From VBAT01 sp036520835 (GTDB taxonomy: Bacteria > Bacteroidota > Bacteroidia > Chitinophagales > Chitinophagaceae), in assembly GCA_036520835.1 (NCBI GenBank), contig DATDIX010000269.1, positions 1 through 17,991 of the forward strand: a DNA stretch of 17,991 nucleotides, in the 5' to 3' direction. Shown here piece after piece: positions 1 through 8,600 of this stretch; position 1 is the first letter of the stretch; the number at the start of each line of letters is the position of its first letter. The notes beneath the pieces were generated by a model that saw nothing but the letters and a program-made list of their open reading frames with translations, was not told where the DNA came from and made no database searches. The position numbers and the translations under genes were made by a program.

Positions 1-612
1 GATATTTGTTTCCTCACCTTCCACCAATGTTACTTTTAACCCGAATGCTTCCACTACGGTTGCTTCATCGGTGAATTTATCTTTATAATCTATCTGGAAA
101 GCAGGTAACAATATTTTGCTGTGAAAAGTCTGTGGAGTTTGCACCAGCATTACCTTATTGCGGTCAATGGCATCATTTCCATCCTCATTTAATAACCGGA
201 CACTATCCCTGCTGGCAATAGCAGGAATAGCGCTTCCTGTTGCTAATGCCGTTTCATAACAGCGATGGATGAGATCAGTCGTTAAAAGGCAACGAACCCC
301 GTCATGCACAAAGATGATAGATTCTTCTTCCACAAGTGCCAACCCGTTTTTTACAGATTGAAACCTTGTTTCTCCCCCGGCAGCAATGCGTATACGTTCC
401 TTATCAAAATAGGCATCGATGATCTCTTGTCCCATATCGGTATAGTCCGCGGGCAGTACTAATATTATTTTCAGGTCGGGATATGACTCCAGGAAAGTCT
501 TGAGTGTATAATACAGCACGGGCTTGTTCTTTACCAGCATGAATTGTTTGGGCAGGTTGCCTCCCATTCTGGTTCCCGAGCCACCAGCGACTATGACCGC
601 GAATTTGTTCAT
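1..612 (-). CDS. ispD: 2-C-methyl-D-erythritol 4-phosphate cytidylyltransferase, 3' end outside window
   Basis: IspD transfers CMP from CTP to 2-C-methyl-D-erythritol 4-phosphate, the third step of the MEP route to isoprenoid precursors, in the cytoplasm. Reading from the ATG at 612, 204 residues are visible without a stop before the left edge; the family is usually about 220-240 residues, so only the C-terminal end is missing. The nucleotide-binding loop VAGGSGTRMG is at residues 8-17, followed by PKQF at 21-24, which holds the conserved Lys. GGETRFQSV (79-87) and VHDGVR (102-107) are also family motifs, and TDEATVVE near the left edge matches the C-terminal substrate region. It lies 14 bp downstream of the isoaspartyl peptidase gene on the same strand, so the two are probably co-transcribed. 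A bifunctional IspDF cannot be ruled out because the 3' end is not visible. Confidence 0.93.
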   Translation of the reverse strand, partial: MNKFAVIVAGGSGTRMGGNLPKQFMLVKNKPVLYYTLKTFLESYPDLKIILVLPADYTDMGQEIIDAYFDKERIRIAAGGETRFQSVKNGLALVEEESIIFVHDGVRCLLTTDLIHRCYETALATGSAIPAIASRDSVRLLNEDGNDAIDRNKVMLVQTPQTFHSKILLPAFQIDYKDKFTDEATVVEAFGLKVTLVEGEETNI

Positions 613-626
613 CAACTCAATGTAAG

Positions 627-1559
627 TTATTTATAAATTGCTACTTCATTTCTTCCATTACTACTCATCATCCCCCTGTACATCCCTTCGCTATTAAACA
701 CCATCGCTGCATTTCCCTTTGCATCCACACCTGCCATTCCGCCTTCTCCATCGATCTTCACCAGTTTATCATGCACTACAATATCCATCGCTTCCTGCAG
801 GGAAAGCCCTTTATATTCCATCAAACAACTGACATCATAAGCGGTTACAGCACGGATGAACATTTCTCCATGGCCTGTGCAACTGATAGCGCATGTTTTA
901 TTGTTGGCGTAGGTACCGGCGCCGATAATGGAACTATCTCCCACCCTTCCCCATTGTTTATTGGTCATACCACCAGTGCTGGTGGCGGCAGCAATATTGC
1001 CATGTATATCACAGGCGGCTGCGCCAACCGTCCCGAATTTTTTGTCTTTTATTTTCACGTTATGGTCTAACGCCGTCTCATCAGATCCCTGCACCTGTTT
1101 CCATTGATCATACCGGAACTGTGAAACGAAATATTCATCCGGTTCTGTTCTTATTCCGAGTAATGCGGCAAAATCTTCTGCCCCCTTACCGATCAGCATT
1201 ACATGTGAGCTTTTGGTCATTACTGCGTGAGCCAACTCAACAGGGTTACGGATATTCCGCACCGTTGCTACTGCACCGGCCATCAATGTTTGTCCATCCA
1301 TGATAGATGCATCCATTTCCTGGCTGCCGTCTTTGGCAAATACAGATCCACGTCCCGCGTTGAAAAGAATACAATCCTCCAGGGACATGGTAGCGGCTAA
1401 TACTGCATCCATCGCTGTCCCTCCTTTCTCCAATACTGAATAGCCTGCTTTCAAAGCCTCTTCTAAACCTTTCCGGTAGGCAGCTTCCAGTTCAGGTGTC
1501 ATATCGCCCTTCAATATGGTTCCGGCTCCCCCGTGAATGGTCAATGTGTAAACAGGCAT
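627..1559 (-). CDS. iaaA: Isoaspartyl peptidase / plant-type L-asparaginase (Ntn hydrolase)
   Basis: This is a Thr-dependent N-terminal-nucleophile hydrolase of the EcAIII/IaaA family (310 aa). The family cleaves beta-aspartyl dipeptides and L-asparagine and matures by autocleavage into alpha and beta subunits. The N terminus has the family signature HGGAG (9-13). The alpha chain carries LFNAGRGSVF (65-74) and MDASIMDG (82-89). The autocleavage site is GTVG with Thr177 as the predicted nucleophile, followed by ATSTGGMTNK (192-201). Substrate-binding GRVGDS (204-209) and CTGHGE (227-232) are intact. No signal peptide is visible, so a cytoplasmic location is inferred. The length is normal. The ATG at 1559 places the HGGAG motif at the usual distance from the N terminus. 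It heads an apparent pair with ispD, 14 bp downstream; the functional link between them is not obvious. Confidence 0.93.
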   Translation of the reverse strand: MPVYTLTIHGGAGTILKGDMTPELEAAYRKGLEEALKAGYSVLEKGGTAMDAVLAATMSLEDCILFNAGRGSVFAKDGSQEMDASIMDGQTLMAGAVATVRNIRNPVELAHAVMTKSSHVMLIGKGAEDFAALLGIRTEPDEYFVSQFRYDQWKQVQGSDETALDHNVKIKDKKFGTVGAAACDIHGNIAAATSTGGMTNKQWGRVGDSSIIGAGTYANNKTCAISCTGHGEMFIRAVTAYDVSCLMEYKGLSLQEAMDIVVHDKLVKIDGEGGMAGVDAKGNAAMVFNSEGMYRGMMSSNGRNEVAIYK

Positions 1560-1574
1560 ACGTGCTAATGGGTA

Positions 1575-1604
1575 TTTGTTTCGCTGCCGAAATTAGCTAT
1601 TTTG
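1575..1604 (+). promoter_or_regulatory. Candidate Bacteroidota-type promoter for the DUF6498-like gene
   Basis: TTTG at 1575-1578 is separated by 19 bp from TATTTTG at 1598-1604. This resembles the Bacteroidota sigma factor consensus TTTG-N19-TAnnTTTG, but the -7 element is one base short. It would place the transcript start about 25 nt before the ATG at 1634. On the opposite strand, TAATTTCG (1595 to 1588) is a one-mismatch -7 candidate for the asparaginase gene, without a good -33 element. The 74 bp divergent spacer must serve both genes. Confidence 0.35.
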
Positions 1605-1633
1605 TCAGTGAATAACCACCATGATCATTTAAG

Positions 1634-2323
1634 ATGTACAAAAGAAAACTAACCCGCAATGATCTCTTCGTAATTGCCGCCAACCTGCTGCCGGTGTTTG
1701 GCGTGTGGTTTCTCGGCTGGAGCGCTACTGAAGTTTTCATAGTATATGCCCTGGAAACTTTAATAGTCGGGATCATGACATTGCTGAAAATGGCTGTCAT
1801 CACGCTGGCCCGTGGAAAAGATCTATGGTACAACCAGGGAAGCTCTACCCCGGTCAGTGGCCTTTTCTTTATGTTCTTTTTCACGATCCACTATGGTTTG
1901 TTTGCGGCTGTGCAGGCAACCATATTTTCCCAATCGGCCAATATAACCCCATCAGGCAGCGGCCTGATGCATTTCTTTTTTCATTGGTATGATTATGTCA
2001 ACAAGGATATCGCCATCATGCTGGCAGGATTTGTTGCCAGCTATTTTGTCACCAGTTTTATTCCTTTTGTTGCATCAGGCGAATACAAGACCATATCTAT
2101 GATGCGGGTGATGTTCCAGCCCTATGGCCGCATTTTTATCCAGCAGTTCACGGTGATACTGGGGAGTATGTTCCTGAGTTTCGGCTGGGGTAAAGGGTTC
2201 ATCCTCGTTTTTGCTGTCGCTAAAATATTCTTTGAAGTGTATGTGAACTTTGATGAAGTGATCAACAAGAGCCTGAAAGACCTGGATAAAAAGAATCAGG
2301 ATAATAACAGTTCACATTCATGA
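1634..2323 (+). CDS. DUF6498-like integral membrane protein, function unknown
   Basis: This is a 229-residue hydrophobic protein of unknown function. Predicted membrane segments lie at roughly residues 12-30, 33-55, 75-95, 125-145 and 168-195, possibly with a sixth near 196-215. It has a Trp-rich first segment (VFGVWFLGWSATEVFIVYAL), then the acidic LETL, and later the conserved-looking PYGRIFIQQ near residue 160. These features recall the DUF6498 family, whose role is not known to me. The C terminus is short, charged and probably cytoplasmic. It starts divergently from the asparaginase gene. Its last 28 bp overlap the 3' end of the convergent kinase gene, with no hairpin terminator visible between them. 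The ATG at 1634 follows an A/T-rich leader, as is usual in this window. The family assignment is from memory of the motif pattern and is moderately sure. Confidence 0.75.
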   Translation: MYKRKLTRNDLFVIAANLLPVFGVWFLGWSATEVFIVYALETLIVGIMTLLKMAVITLARGKDLWYNQGSSTPVSGLFFMFFFTIHYGLFAAVQATIFSQSANITPSGSGLMHFFFHWYDYVNKDIAIMLAGFVASYFVTSFIPFVASGEYKTISMMRVMFQPYGRIFIQQFTVILGSMFLSFGWGKGFILVFAVAKIFFEVYVNFDEVINKSLKDLDKKNQDNNSSHS

Positions 2324-3285
2324 ATTAATTTATCCTTATTAATTGCAACAGTACCTACTTCCTCGCAAACCAGGCCACCGGCAATATTAGCAATCTCCGC
2401 CATCAGGTGAACATTTTTAGTGGCTGCATATATCAAAGCCGCCACTGCGATCACCGTGTCACCTGCGCCGGACACGTCAGCTATATTACGGAGATGAGAG
2501 GTAATAATAGCAGACTCTTTTCCTTCCTGATAGAAAACCCCTTTATCTGAAAGAGTAATAAAAGAGATATTATGATGAAGAATGGCTGCCAGTTCTTTGT
2601 GAATATTCTCCAAAACAGGCTTACTTACATCCTCTATTAGCAGGTTCAGGCCTTCTTTTACTTCTTTGAGGTTGGGTTTAAAAATATCAACCCCTTTATA
2701 ACTGAAAAAATTCTTTCGCTTGGGATCGACAGCCGTAAGCACTTCTGCCTTTTTACATGCATTGACCACTTCATGAATAATCTTTTCTGTCAAAACCCCC
2801 TTATTATAATCTTCAAAAATGATCACATCGGGTTTTTCCCGGGCAATAAACAGCTTTACCTTGTCCAATAGATTGATTGCATCATGTGGATCGAGATCTT
2901 TGGTGATCTCCGAGTCCAGCCGCATCATTTGCTGATTGCGGCTGATGATCCTTGTTTTACTGGTGGTGATCCGGGTATTGCTCCTTATAAGGTGGCTGAT
3001 CTGGATATTCTTCTCCGTCAACAAGCTTTCTAATTTATCGCCATCTTCATCCCTGCCGATAACAGACAGCACAGATACCTGTGCCCCCAGTGATTGCAGG
3101 TTCAGCGCCACATTGCCAGCCCCGCCAATACGATAATTCTTTTTTTGAAGGGCAACAACAGGCACAGGTGCCTCCGGGGATATACGTTCCACCTGTCCCC
3201 ACATATAGGTATCCAGCATCATATCGCCGATGACGCCAACTTTCAGCGAGCTTAATGAATCAAACAATTTTTTGAAATCTTCCAT
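2296..3285 (-). CDS. rfaE1: D-glycero-beta-D-manno-heptose-7-phosphate kinase (HldE N-domain / RfaE1 type)
   Basis: This PfkB/ribokinase-family sugar kinase has 329 residues. HldE domain I phosphorylates D-glycero-beta-D-manno-heptose 7-phosphate to the 1,7-bisphosphate on the way to ADP-heptose. The N-terminal segment GDMMLDTYMWG (20-30) followed by ISPEAPVPVV (35-44) is the hallmark of the HldE kinase domain. The PfkB substrate motif GGAGNVALNLQSLG is at 54-67, SRNQQMMRLD at 115-124, and DVSGAGDTV with catalytic Asp276 at 270-278. Length matches the kinase domain alone; the nucleotidyltransferase domain of bifunctional HldE is absent. It follows the amino acid permease gene by 18 bp on the same strand, so co-transcription is likely. 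The 3' end overlaps the convergent DUF6498-like gene by 28 bp. Substrate specificity is inferred from motifs; another sugar phosphate is possible. Confidence 0.85.
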   Translation of the reverse strand: MEDFKKLFDSLSSLKVGVIGDMMLDTYMWGQVERISPEAPVPVVALQKKNYRIGGAGNVALNLQSLGAQVSVLSVIGRDEDGDKLESLLTEKNIQISHLIRSNTRITTSKTRIISRNQQMMRLDSEITKDLDPHDAINLLDKVKLFIAREKPDVIIFEDYNKGVLTEKIIHEVVNACKKAEVLTAVDPKRKNFFSYKGVDIFKPNLKEVKEGLNLLIEDVSKPVLENIHKELAAILHHNISFITLSDKGVFYQEGKESAIITSHLRNIADVSGAGDTVIAVAALIYAATKNVHLMAEIANIAGGLVCEEVGTVAINKDKLIHECELLLS

Positions 3286-3303
3286 TGAGCAAAAATCGGT
3301 GAA

Positions 3304-4734
3304 TTATTTTTTCTTAGCGGAAATAGCAATATAGTAAATCGGCACACCCAATAAAACAATAATAAAGCCAGGCCAGGTGAACTCCGGTTTATAAATAATA
3401 AGTAGTAAACAGAACGCCGCACCCATCAGGATGTAAAGTATCGGTAGTATCGGGTAGCCAAAAGCTTTATAGGGCCGTTCGGCATCCGGTCTTTTTTTCC
3501 GCAGGATAAAAATACCAATGATGGTAAGCATGTAGAATAACACAACAACAAATGATATCATATCAAGCAACTGGCCATACTTACCACTCAGGCTCCAGGC
3601 AGATGCAACGAGACATTGTATCCATAACGCAAATTGAGGAACTGCATTCTTATTTAACTCTCCGACCTTCTTAAAGAACAATCCATCTTTTGCCATGGTA
3701 TAATAAACACGGGCGCCGGCCAGTATCAATCCGTTGTTACAGCCAAAAGTGGAGACCATTATTAAAAACGCTATCAATATCGTACCAAACGAAGGGAATA
3801 TTCTATTGGCTGCTGCTACAGCTACCCTGTCATCAGTAGGAAAAGCCAGCTCACTTAGCGGCATTACATTCAGGTACATCAGGTTGGCACAAACGTAAAT
3901 AACGGTAACGATCAATGTGCCGAGAAATAAACTCAACCCGATATTCTTTTTAGGATTCTTCATTTCACCGGCGATAAAGGTGACATTGTTCCATGCATCG
4001 CTGCTGAAAATAGAGCCTACCATTGCTGCTGCAATTGCGCCCATTAATGCACCACCGGATATAGCGGTCCAGCTTGTTGGCTGTAAAACCCCATTAGCAT
4101 CTTTTGCCCCTAAATCCTGCATCGCAGTAAACCCGGTCTTCCAGTTCTCAGCCCAAAAGCTTTCTTTCACCAATAAAAAACCAAAAACGATCAGCCCAAA
4201 AAGTGCAAGAAGTTTAGCAGATGTGAATAATGTCTGGATGAATTTCCCTTCCTTTACCCCTTTTGAATTAATGTAGGTAAGCAGGCAAATAATAACTATC
4301 GACACTAATTGTCCGGAATAAACTTTTGTGATACCCGCATCAAAAAGAAAATAATTATTCCCAAGTTCAGGAACCAGGTAAGCAAGAAATTTTGAAAAGG
4401 CCACCCCAACGGCTGCGATGGTGGCTGTTTGAATAACGGCAAAAAAGCTCCAGCCATATAAGAATCCCATCAACGGGTTATATGCTTCCTTCAGGTATAC
4501 ATACTGCCCGCCGGCTTTAGGGAACATCCCGCTCAGTTCACCATAACTCAGTGCGGCAGTAAGGGTCATAAACCCTGTAATAAGCCAGACGGCGATCAGC
4601 CAGCCGGCACTCCCTGTATATCTTGTAATATCAGCGCTGACAATAAAGATACCTGAGCCGATCATGGAACCGGCAACGATCATCGTTCCGTCAAATAAGC
4701 CGAGGGTAGGTTTGAAAGAAGTTTGTTCTGCCAT
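3304..4734 (-). CDS. APC-superfamily amino acid permease (LAT/SteT-like)
   Basis: This is a secondary transporter of the amino acid-polyamine-organocation superfamily, expected to have 12 membrane helices in the inner membrane. From the ATG at 4734 it has 476 residues. TM1 carries the unwound substrate-binding motif GSMIGSGIF (about residues 22-30). LSYGELSGMFPKAGGQYVYL covers the conserved TM2-TM3 region, and the remainder alternates long hydrophobic helices with short loops. The C terminus ends in basic AKKK. A TTG codon at 4755 could extend the protein by seven residues. I prefer the ATG because a weak -7-like TATCTTG (4759 to 4753) overlaps the TTG. The motif pattern resembles L-type exchangers such as SteT (a serine/threonine exchanger), but the substrate cannot be read from the sequence. 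It is followed by the heptose kinase gene after 18 bp and preceded by the terminator of the OmpH-like gene. Confidence 0.88.
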   Translation of the reverse strand: MAEQTSFKPTLGLFDGTMIVAGSMIGSGIFIVSADITRYTGSAGWLIAVWLITGFMTLTAALSYGELSGMFPKAGGQYVYLKEAYNPLMGFLYGWSFFAVIQTATIAAVGVAFSKFLAYLVPELGNNYFLFDAGITKVYSGQLVSIVIICLLTYINSKGVKEGKFIQTLFTSAKLLALFGLIVFGFLLVKESFWAENWKTGFTAMQDLGAKDANGVLQPTSWTAISGGALMGAIAAAMVGSIFSSDAWNNVTFIAGEMKNPKKNIGLSLFLGTLIVTVIYVCANLMYLNVMPLSELAFPTDDRVAVAAANRIFPSFGTILIAFLIMVSTFGCNNGLILAGARVYYTMAKDGLFFKKVGELNKNAVPQFALWIQCLVASAWSLSGKYGQLLDMISFVVVLFYMLTIIGIFILRKKRPDAERPYKAFGYPILPILYILMGAAFCLLLIIYKPEFTWPGFIIVLLGVPIYYIAISAKKK

Positions 4735-4789
4735 GGAGATGGATTTAGCTTTCAAGATAAGTATTTCACTTCATTTTAGAGAATCCGTG

Positions 4790-4823
4790 AAATAAAAACG
4801 TCCTCTGTATAGGAGGACGTTTA
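4790..4823 (-). terminator. Rho-independent terminator of the OmpH-like gene
   Basis: A perfect 10-bp stem (AAACGTCCTC at 4796-4805 with GAGGACGTTT at 4813-4822) encloses a 7-nt loop. Read on the minus strand it is followed by TTTTTATTT. It lies about 23 bp after the OmpH-like stop codon and about 60 bp before the permease start, so it separates the two units. Confidence 0.88.
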
Positions 4824-4845
4824 AATAATGTATGCAGCAATTTAC

Positions 4846-5451
4846 TTATCCTTTCTTACTCTTATAGAATTCATTGAGACCTTTCAGCACCTCTTCAGTA
4901 ATATTATAGGCGGCATCCTTATAATAAAACAAACCCTGCTCATAGGCTATGATATAAGTATAGCGCTTGTCCTTATTATACTCTTTCAGGAAGTCTTCGA
5001 TCTTTGTTTTAATGTCGTTCATCCGGGTGGCCACAAATTCATTGTAAGCCTGGTCAAGCGCCTGTTTACGGTTCTTCATCCGGTCATCCATTTCCTTCAG
5101 TTCCTGGCTGGCGGCTTCTTTCTGGGCATCCGACATAGCGCCTGATTGCGCCTGGCCCTGGAAATAATTATAGCGTTGTTGCAGGTTCTTTGCCAGGTTA
5201 TTCAGTTCCGAATTGATCTCATCTTCCTTCTTACTGATCTCTGCTTTTACATTTTTAACTACCTGGAAATTATTCTCGATGGAATCCATTTCAAAATAGG
5301 CTATACGAAAAGGGAGACTAACAAGGGATGAATCCTTTCCTGCACTCTTGACAACCGGGTCACTTTTTTTTGCCGGGCTAAACTGTGTAAAAAGCAAATA
5401 CCCGGTAACAACCGTCAATACTACATTCCAAATCAGTAACCCATTTTTCAT
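4846..5451 (-). CDS. OmpH/Skp-like periplasmic protein with N-terminal membrane anchor
   Basis: This 201-residue protein resembles the OmpH/Skp family, periplasmic chaperones that hold outer-membrane proteins between SecYEG and the BAM complex. Residues 4-24 form one hydrophobic segment (LLIWNVVLTVVTGYLLF) with only a short basic start and no obvious signal-peptidase site, so it may stay anchored. A Ser/Pro/Lys linker follows, then the family start RIAYFEMDSIENNF (49-62). A long charged helical region rich in Lys, Glu and Gln (about 63-160) is the expected coiled-coil tentacle, and a beta-like end YTYIIAYEQGLFYY (164-177) returns to the trimer body. The ATG at 5451 is chosen over an in-frame GTG at 5511 because a promoter -7 element at 5490-5497 lies between them and because the hydrophobic segment then begins the protein. 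It is a single-gene unit with its own promoter and terminator, downstream of rpoC. Confidence 0.82.
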   Translation of the reverse strand: MKNGLLIWNVVLTVVTGYLLFTQFSPAKKSDPVVKSAGKDSSLVSLPFRIAYFEMDSIENNFQVVKNVKAEISKKEDEINSELNNLAKNLQQRYNYFQGQAQSGAMSDAQKEAASQELKEMDDRMKNRKQALDQAYNEFVATRMNDIKTKIEDFLKEYNKDKRYTYIIAYEQGLFYYKDAAYNITEEVLKGLNEFYKSKKG

Positions 5452-5489
5452 GTAAGCCGTTTTTACAAAATTAAAGATGTACAGGCGGG

Positions 5490-5520
5490 CAAATATAACA
5501 AAAGCAGTCACTTTATGAAA
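5490..5520 (-). promoter_or_regulatory. Bacteroidota-type promoter of the OmpH-like gene
   Basis: On the minus strand, TTTC (5520-5517) and TATATTTG (5497-5490) are separated by 19 bp. The -7 element matches TAnnTTTG exactly; the -33 element has one mismatch to TTTG. The predicted transcript starts near 5487, giving a leader of about 36 nt before the ATG at 5451. It sits just after the rpoC terminator. Confidence 0.65.
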
Positions 5521-5560
5521 CAGTTAACAGCCATTGTCCTGAGTCCTTTGCCCGTGCTAT

Positions 5561-5595
5561 CAGATAAAAAGGAGCAAGAAAAATCTTACTCCTTT
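5561..5595 (-). terminator. Rho-independent terminator after rpoC
   Basis: A 12-bp stem with one G-U pair is formed by 5568-5579 (AAAGGAGCAAGA) and 5584-5595 (TCTTACTCCTTT), with an AAAA loop on the plus strand. Read on the minus strand the stem is followed by TTTTTATC. It lies about 50 bp after the rpoC stop at 5647 and ends the rpoB-rpoC unit. Confidence 0.85.
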
Positions 5596-5646
5596 AATTC
5601 ACTTGCCGATCACTTATGTATCGCTACCCGAAGCTACCGGGATGAT

Positions 5647-8600
5647 CTATTCTTCCTCATCAAAAGCCATCGCTTCACGGGTCGTTTGCAGCAATTCGTA
5701 TTCTTCCTTGCTGCCCACGATCATGTTCTCAAACTCACGCAATCCTGTACCAGCCGGTATCGGGTGACCGGTGATGACATTCTCTTTCAATCCAAGCATA
5801 TCATCTGTCTTACCGTGTATCGCTGCAGATGACAACACTTTCGTTGTTTCCTGGAACGAAGCCGCAGATATCCAGCTCGGAACACCCAATGACGCTTTTG
5901 TGATACCTAGTAACGTTGGTGCTGAAGTAGCCGGTTTGGCATCACGGAATTCAACTGGTTTGCTGTCATTACGACGCAGGATCGAATTATCTTCTCTCAC
6001 CTCACGCAAACTCACGATCTGGCCTGCACGCAGCTTGGCTGAATCACCCGGATCAGTCACCACTTTCTTATCATAGATGAAATCATTCTCTTCTACAAAT
6101 TCAAATTTATCTACTGAATCATCTTCCAGGAATCTTGTATCACCCGGGTCAACGATATTCACTTTACGCATCATCTGGCGAACGATCACTTCAATATGTT
6201 TGTCATTGATCTTTACACCCTGCAAGCGATATACTTCCTGTATCTCATTTACCACGTACTGCTGTACCGCAAACGGGCCCTGGATAGAAAGGATATCCTG
6301 TGGTGATGTCTGGCCGTCTGAAAGCGGTGAACCCGCTTTTACGAAGTCACCATCCTGTGCAAGGATCTGTCTTGTCAGCGGCACCAGATATTTCTTCTGT
6401 ACACCGTCTTTAGCTTCAATAATGATCTCACGGTTACCACGTTTGATAGCTCCCATTGTTACCACACCGTCAATTTCAGAAACTACGGAAGGATTACTTG
6501 GATTTCTTGCTTCAAACAATTCGGTAACACGGGGCAGACCTCCTGTGATATCTCTCAGCTTACCGAGGATACGCGGGATCTTCACTATTACCTGGCCGGC
6601 TTTTACATCTTCACCTTCATCAACGATGATATGGCTTCCGGTCGGCAGGTTATATGATTTATTATCTTTTCCTTCTACAACAATGGAAGGGATCTTTGTT
6701 TTATCGCGGGTCTCAATAACCACTTTCTCCCGGTGACCTGTCTGCTCATCAGATTCTTCACGGTAGGTTACCCCTTCAATTACATTTTCAAACTTCAGCT
6801 TACCATTAATCTCTGCAATGATAACGTTGTTGAACGGATCCCATGTACAGACCACATCACCTTTATGTACTTTCTGGCCATCTTTCACATTCAATGTAGC
6901 ACCATACGGAATGTTGTTGGTAATAAGGAGACGATCATTTTTTGTATCAATGATACGAACCTCACCGGTACGCCCGATTACTACCTGCGATTTTTCACCT
7001 TCCGTATTTTCTACAGTTACAGAACGTAACCCGTCAAACTGGATATTGCCATCAAATTTTGCAAGCAAAGTAGATTCAACGGCTGCAGAACCTGCCACAC
7101 CACCTACGTGGAATGTACGAAGTGTCAACTGTGTACCCGGCTCACCGATCGACTGTGCAGCGATGATACCTACGGCATCACCTTTTTGCGCCAGGATACC
7201 GGAAGCGAGGTTCTTACCATAACATTTTACACAGCAACCACGTTTGCTTTCGCAGGTAAGCACGGAACGGATCTCTACAATTTCAATACCCGCCTCTTCT
7301 ATTTTTTGAGCAATGTCAGCATTAATACCTTCCCCTGCACCAACGATGAGATCTTCATTCGAAGGATTATATACATCATGCAATGAAGTACGACCCGCTA
7401 TACGATCTGACAATGGTTCGATGACATCCTCATTATCTTTTAATGCAGAAGTAGCAATACCACGCAGTGTTCCGCAATCCTCTTCACTGATAACAACGTC
7501 CTGTGCAACGTCAACCAAACGACGTGTCAGGTAACCGGCATCCGCTGTTTTTAAGGCTGTATCGGCCAAACCTTTACGGGCACCGTGTGTAGAGATAAAG
7601 TAATCCAATACGTTCAATCCGCCTTTGAAGTTGGAAAGGATCGGGTTCTCAATGATCTCAGAGCCGCTTGATCCGGATTTTCTTGGCTTCGCCATCAATC
7701 CCCTGATACCGGCCAGCTGTTTGATCTGTTGTTTAGAACCACGGGCGCCTGAATCAAGCATCATATAAACAGAATTGAATCCCTGTTTATCAGCCGCCAG
7801 TTCACGGATCAGCGTTTCAGTAATTCTTGTATCCACACGGCTCCAGATATCAACGATCTGGTTATAGCGTTCGTTGTTGGTAATAAGACCCATGTTGTAG
7901 TTATCCCACACTTCATCTACTTCACCTTTTGCATTGTCCAGCAACTCTCCCTTGATATCAGGGATAATAAGGTCGTTGATGCTGAATGACAAACCACCCT
8001 GGAAGGCAGTGCGGAATCCAAGCTGCTTGATATCATCCAGGAACTTTGCTGTTTTGGGAACGTTAGTGATCTCAATGATATCACCAATGATCTCCCGCAG
8101 GTTCTTCTTGGTTAGTAATGCATTAACAAAACCAACTTCCGCAGGAACGTGTTGATTGAATATCACACGACCTACTGTTGTTTCGAACAGCTTATGCTCC
8201 AATAAACCATCCTCGTTACGGATATTAGCCTTCACTTTTATCCATGCATGAAGATCTACTTTGCCTTCGTTATAAGCAATGATCACTTCTTCCGTTGAAT
8301 AGAAAGCTTTGCCTTCCCCTCTTACGGTTTCTGTGGGAGTTGTCTTTTTACCTTTTGAGATATAATACAGACCGAGTACCATGTCCTGTGAAGGAAGGGT
8401 GATCGGTTGCCCGTTCTGCGGGTTAAGGATGTTGTGTGATGCCAGCATCAGTAATTGTGCTTCCAGCACCGCGGCATTGCTCAACGGAACGTGAACGGCC
8501 ATCTGGTCACCATCAAAGTCGGCGTTGAACGCTGTAGTTACCAGCGGGTGCAACTGTATCGCTTTACCCTCGATCAATTTCGGCTGGAAAGCCTGGATGG

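Noticed and set aside
5452..5511. N-terminal extension of the OmpH-like protein from a GTG at 5511
   Set aside because: A strong promoter -7 element (5490-5497) lies inside the extension, so it would not be transcribed in full.
6077..6736. Plus-strand open frame of 219 codons opposite rpoC
   Set aside because: It is antisense to the well-conserved rpoC coding region, its translation is Ser/Thr/Arg-rich without recognisable motifs, and no promoter or start context supports it.
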